Source: Cristatella mucedo (taxonomy: Eukaryota; Bryozoa; Phylactolaemata; Cristatellidae). From it: a stretch of DNA of 64,000 nucleotides. Under the pieces are notes generated by a model. It ran no database searches, was not told where the DNA came from, and saw only the letters and a program-made list of their open reading frames with translations. The position numbers and the translations under genes are program-made. This document shows positions 35,500 to 64,000 of the stretch, piece after piece. Numbering within the stretch: position 1 is the stretch's first letter; every line of letters begins with the position of its first letter. Location of the stretch: the NCBI GenBank assembly GCA_009760855.2, contig WPIO01000079.1, positions 169,501 to 233,500 of the forward strand, given 5' to 3'.

Positions 35500-35602
35500 G
35501 AATGTATTTGATGACCAAGGTCGTGGGCTTGAGCCCCGTGGCATACGTGAAGTGCCCGAATAGAGATTAAGTTCTCTTAGGGCGCTATGCAAATGAATTA
35601 AA
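35500..35602 (+). mobile_element. SINE-A copy, 5' part diverged
   Basis: ATGACCAAGGTCGTGGGC, TTGAGCCCCGTGGCATACG, AAGTGCCCGAATAGAG and AAGTTCTCTTAGGGCGCT: clear body and tail, weak head. Confidence 0.7.
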
Positions 35603-36377
35603 CATTTTTTTAAATTTTTTATTAGAGGCAAGCGGTGCAAGAGCACAATGAAATAGGAAGGAGGTCACGGGCAGGTCGGGCTAGTGCAAGTGAGTGCAGC
35701 GACTTGTAAGCCAGCCAGACATACAGGATGTCGAAATCGATTCGATGCCTACTACTACTCAGTGGAGCAGCAAGCAGAGCTCAGAAGAAAGTGGTGCGAT
35801 GCTGCTGCTGCTGCTGCAGTAAGATGCTGTTGGATGTAAGATATGAGATGTTGGATATAGTGCTTCAGTATTCGCGAGACGGCGAACGACCCGAAGATGA
35901 CCCGAGCATCGAAGGCCGCAGCCGAAGCTAACCGATGGTTACCATGGTTACACCATGTTAGTAACCGCAACGAAATGTGCATTGCCCTATAGCTTGGTGG
36001 GACGCAGGGGGCTGAGCGGCGTAAGGATGCGACGCGGATGCGACGCGCGAGGAGCCGAAGCATGAGCATGTGACGCATTTTGGGGTCAATGCAGGCGTTG
36101 ACAAGCACAGGCAAAGCATGGAATTTCATCTTACAAAAACCATGAAAGCTGTATTCATTAAAAACAGGAAAACTGATGACCAGAAATATCAGGGTGAGCG
36201 CAAACATGAAACCATTAGTGACAGACCCGTGCAGAGCCACCGTATCAGACCGACAGACTGCACAATTGCATGCACTGTGCAATAGGAACTGACCAAAATG
36301 GGTCCTGACAGTTCCTTTACAGCCTGGCCAGATCAGCACTTCGCTGTGCTTTAGTGGCCTTCACCTCTGGACGACCT
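35603..36377. other. 3' flank of TMCO3
   Basis: The TMCO3 3' untranslated region must start here, reading leftwards from 36377. A (GCT)n run lies at 35802-35818. An AATAAA on the - strand falls in an AT-rich SINE tail near 35618. The 194-codon - strand frame at 36339-35755 has no recognisable domain; it lies within the presumed 3' untranslated region. Confidence 0.35.
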
Positions 36378-62623
<26,246 letters not shown>

Positions 62624-62929
62624 CGTTACTGTGCATCTCACGGCATCTCTCCTGAAACTATTCAAATCGGGTGTGGCTGCAGGCCTGCATGCAGAAGTAG
62701 CCAAACGCATGAGTAGCAGGCGTGGACTGGCCAGAGTCTAATGTGTCTCAACCTCAAGCGTACCCAGGCCAGCCAGCGCATCGCCGGTGTGCTTAGAATG
62801 ACGGCTTACAAAAGCCGATTTGCCAATGTGGCTGGTGGAGGGCATGCTTGATGGCTCATGCTAGAAGCAGCCTGGAGCCATGGCAACAGTGCCATGCAGT
62901 GGCTTCATGGCAAGACATGAATAGGCATG
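62624..62929 (-). promoter_or_regulatory. 5' flank of TMCO3
   Basis: Upstream of the chosen start. No TATA box or clear CpG island is visible, so the true first exon may be non-coding and lie further right, possibly beyond the window. Promoter identity is only positional. Confidence 0.2.
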
Positions 62930-63015
62930 TCAAGTTTGCAGCAAATGTAAATTGCCTAGAAAGAGATTGAGTTCTCTGAGAGCGCTATATCAAAAGTATT
63001 ATTATCGTTATTGTT
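62930..63015 (+). mobile_element. LINE-B 3' tail
   Basis: TTTGCAGCAAATGTAAATTG, CCTAGAAAGAGATTGAG, TTCTCTGAGAGCGCTATATC and a short ATT tail. Confidence 0.8.
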
Positions 63016-63121
63016 GATAAAGTAAGCAGCTGCTAGTATAGCTTTCAGTCGAATATCCGTGGTCACGTGGCAAAAGCTAAGTGCGCGTCCACACAATAGG
63101 AGTAAGATACAAACCAAAACA

Positions 63122-63290
63122 TTCAATCTCTGCTAATTAACGCAAGAAAGTCTGTCCATCCGTCCTTCTGTCACGAGGCACTTCCATCGTGCTGCAACAG
63201 GGCAGCCAGTACTTCCGGGAGTGCAGTTTAATAGATGCGTAATTTTACTATGACTCAGCATAGAGTCCGCAAGCAGTGAGCTCTAGTTTG
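63122..63290. repeat. Unclassified interspersed repeat, copy 2
   Basis: Shares the ordered blocks GCAAGAAAGTCTGTCC, CCAGTACTT and AAGCAGTGAGCTCT with 41329-41475. Confidence 0.5.
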
Positions 63291-63379
63291 TATAGAACCC
63301 TAAAAGAAAAATCAGTCCGATCGAGTTGGCAGCAAAAAATCCAAGTGCAAACGCCACGAAGACATGCTTCTGTTTGGAG

Positions 63380-63382
<3 letters not shown>

Positions 63383-63413
<31 letters not shown>

Positions 63414-63525
63414 ATTGATATAGCGCCCTCAGAGAACTCAATCTCTCTCTAGGCACTTTACATTTGCTGCAAAAGAAGCACGATCGAATGGTCAGTGGTA
63501 GCATGCTCAATAAACAACAAAACTA
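63383..63525 (-). mobile_element. LINE-B 3' tail
   Basis: (ATA)n, then TAGCGCCCTCAGAGAAC, TCTCTAGGCACTTTACATTT and GATCGAATGGTCAGTGGTA: tail plus 60 nt of 3' untranslated region. Confidence 0.85.
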
Positions 63526-63891
63526 AAACCGGACTGGAACTTACCAGCAAGGTTTGAAGTTTCAATGTATGAGTTGACAGCAACAGTGGCAGCACAGTCG
63601 TAAGGTGAGAAAGAAAAGTGAGGCCAGACTTGGCGATCACATCGGCAAGAGTGAGAGTATGTTGTAGTGATGAAAAGAAGTGCACTCAGAACTTAAGTCT
63701 AGGGTACCCCCTCCGTAAAGGCCAGCTGGCTGTCCGTTGGCAGCCAGCATATTCACTCTGAAATCTCCCATTTGAGATAAGACCTATGCCATTGCAGCAC
63801 GGTAGCATAGATGCCCAGGTAGGATGGTGACAGATGCTCAGGATCTGACTGCGTAATCAATGCGGCATCAAATGCTGCCGAGATCCGGAAT

Positions 63892-64000
63892 GCACGGAGA
63901 AAACTTGACAAAGCTTAGCGGACATTTTTACGTTATGTCCATCATGGAGGAAAGTAGCAAATTTTGGCACGGAGAAAACTTGACAAAGCTTAGCGGACAT
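63892..64000. repeat. Direct repeat, 34-nt exact copies 75 nt apart
   Basis: 63892-63925 and 63967-64000 are identical (start GCACGGAGAAAACTTGAC, end AGCTTAGCGGACAT). The second copy is cut by the window end, so this may be the start of a tandem array with a 75-nt period. Confidence 0.9.

Noticed and set aside
35755-36339. 194-codon - strand frame as a separate gene
   Set aside because: It begins just downstream of the TMCO3 stop, has no recognisable domain, and lies where the TMCO3 3' untranslated region is expected.

Overview
The window is nuclear DNA of an animal. It carries spliced genes with GT..AG introns, two protein families typical of animals, non-LTR retrotransposons of the L2/CR1 type, tRNA-derived SINEs and very many microsatellites. 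I cannot place the species further from sequence alone. The GC-rich coding DNA, the CpG-dense blocks and the L2-type LINEs would fit several marine animal lineages, cyclostomes among them, but nothing here proves any of them.

Two protein-coding genes are well supported and point towards each other. The first, on the + strand, is an orthologue of polo-like kinase 4 (PLK4/SAK), the master kinase of centriole duplication. Fifteen coding exons run from 18833 to about 30658, and all splice phases agree. It starts with an 18-nt coding exon 3.8 kb upstream of the kinase exons. The kinase domain, a conserved DSGxxT degron, a long low-complexity linker and polo boxes 1 and 2 are all visible; I could not find polo box 3. 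The second, on the - strand, is an orthologue of TMCO3, a coiled-coil plus CPA2/Kef-type cation:proton antiporter membrane protein. Thirteen coding exons run from 62623 down to 36378 with matching phases throughout (759 codons plus stop). The two stop codons are about 5.7 kb apart.

Region by region: 1-10.7 kb is a repeat field (two broken LINEs, SINEs, a 248-nt TA array) plus one small unrecognised ORF unit at 9.5-10.0 kb. 10.8-18.8 kb is strikingly GC- and CpG-rich with no recognisable gene, and ends in the PLK4 promoter. 18.8-30.7 kb is PLK4. 30.7-36.3 kb is intergenic, with LINE ends, a SINE and a short array of about 175-bp satellite units. 36.4-62.6 kb is TMCO3, whose introns hold most of the other repeats. 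62.6-64 kb is its 5' flank.

Four interspersed families recur and are named here for convenience. LINE-A is an L2/CR1-like LINE ending in short TACAT repeats. LINE-B is an L2-like LINE ending in a hairpin plus (ATT)n. SINE-A is tRNA-like and shares its 3' tail with LINE-B. SINE-B is tRNA-like with a GCTGTTAAATCAGC hairpin end. These names and the assignment of copies come from reading the sequence by eye; no database search was possible.
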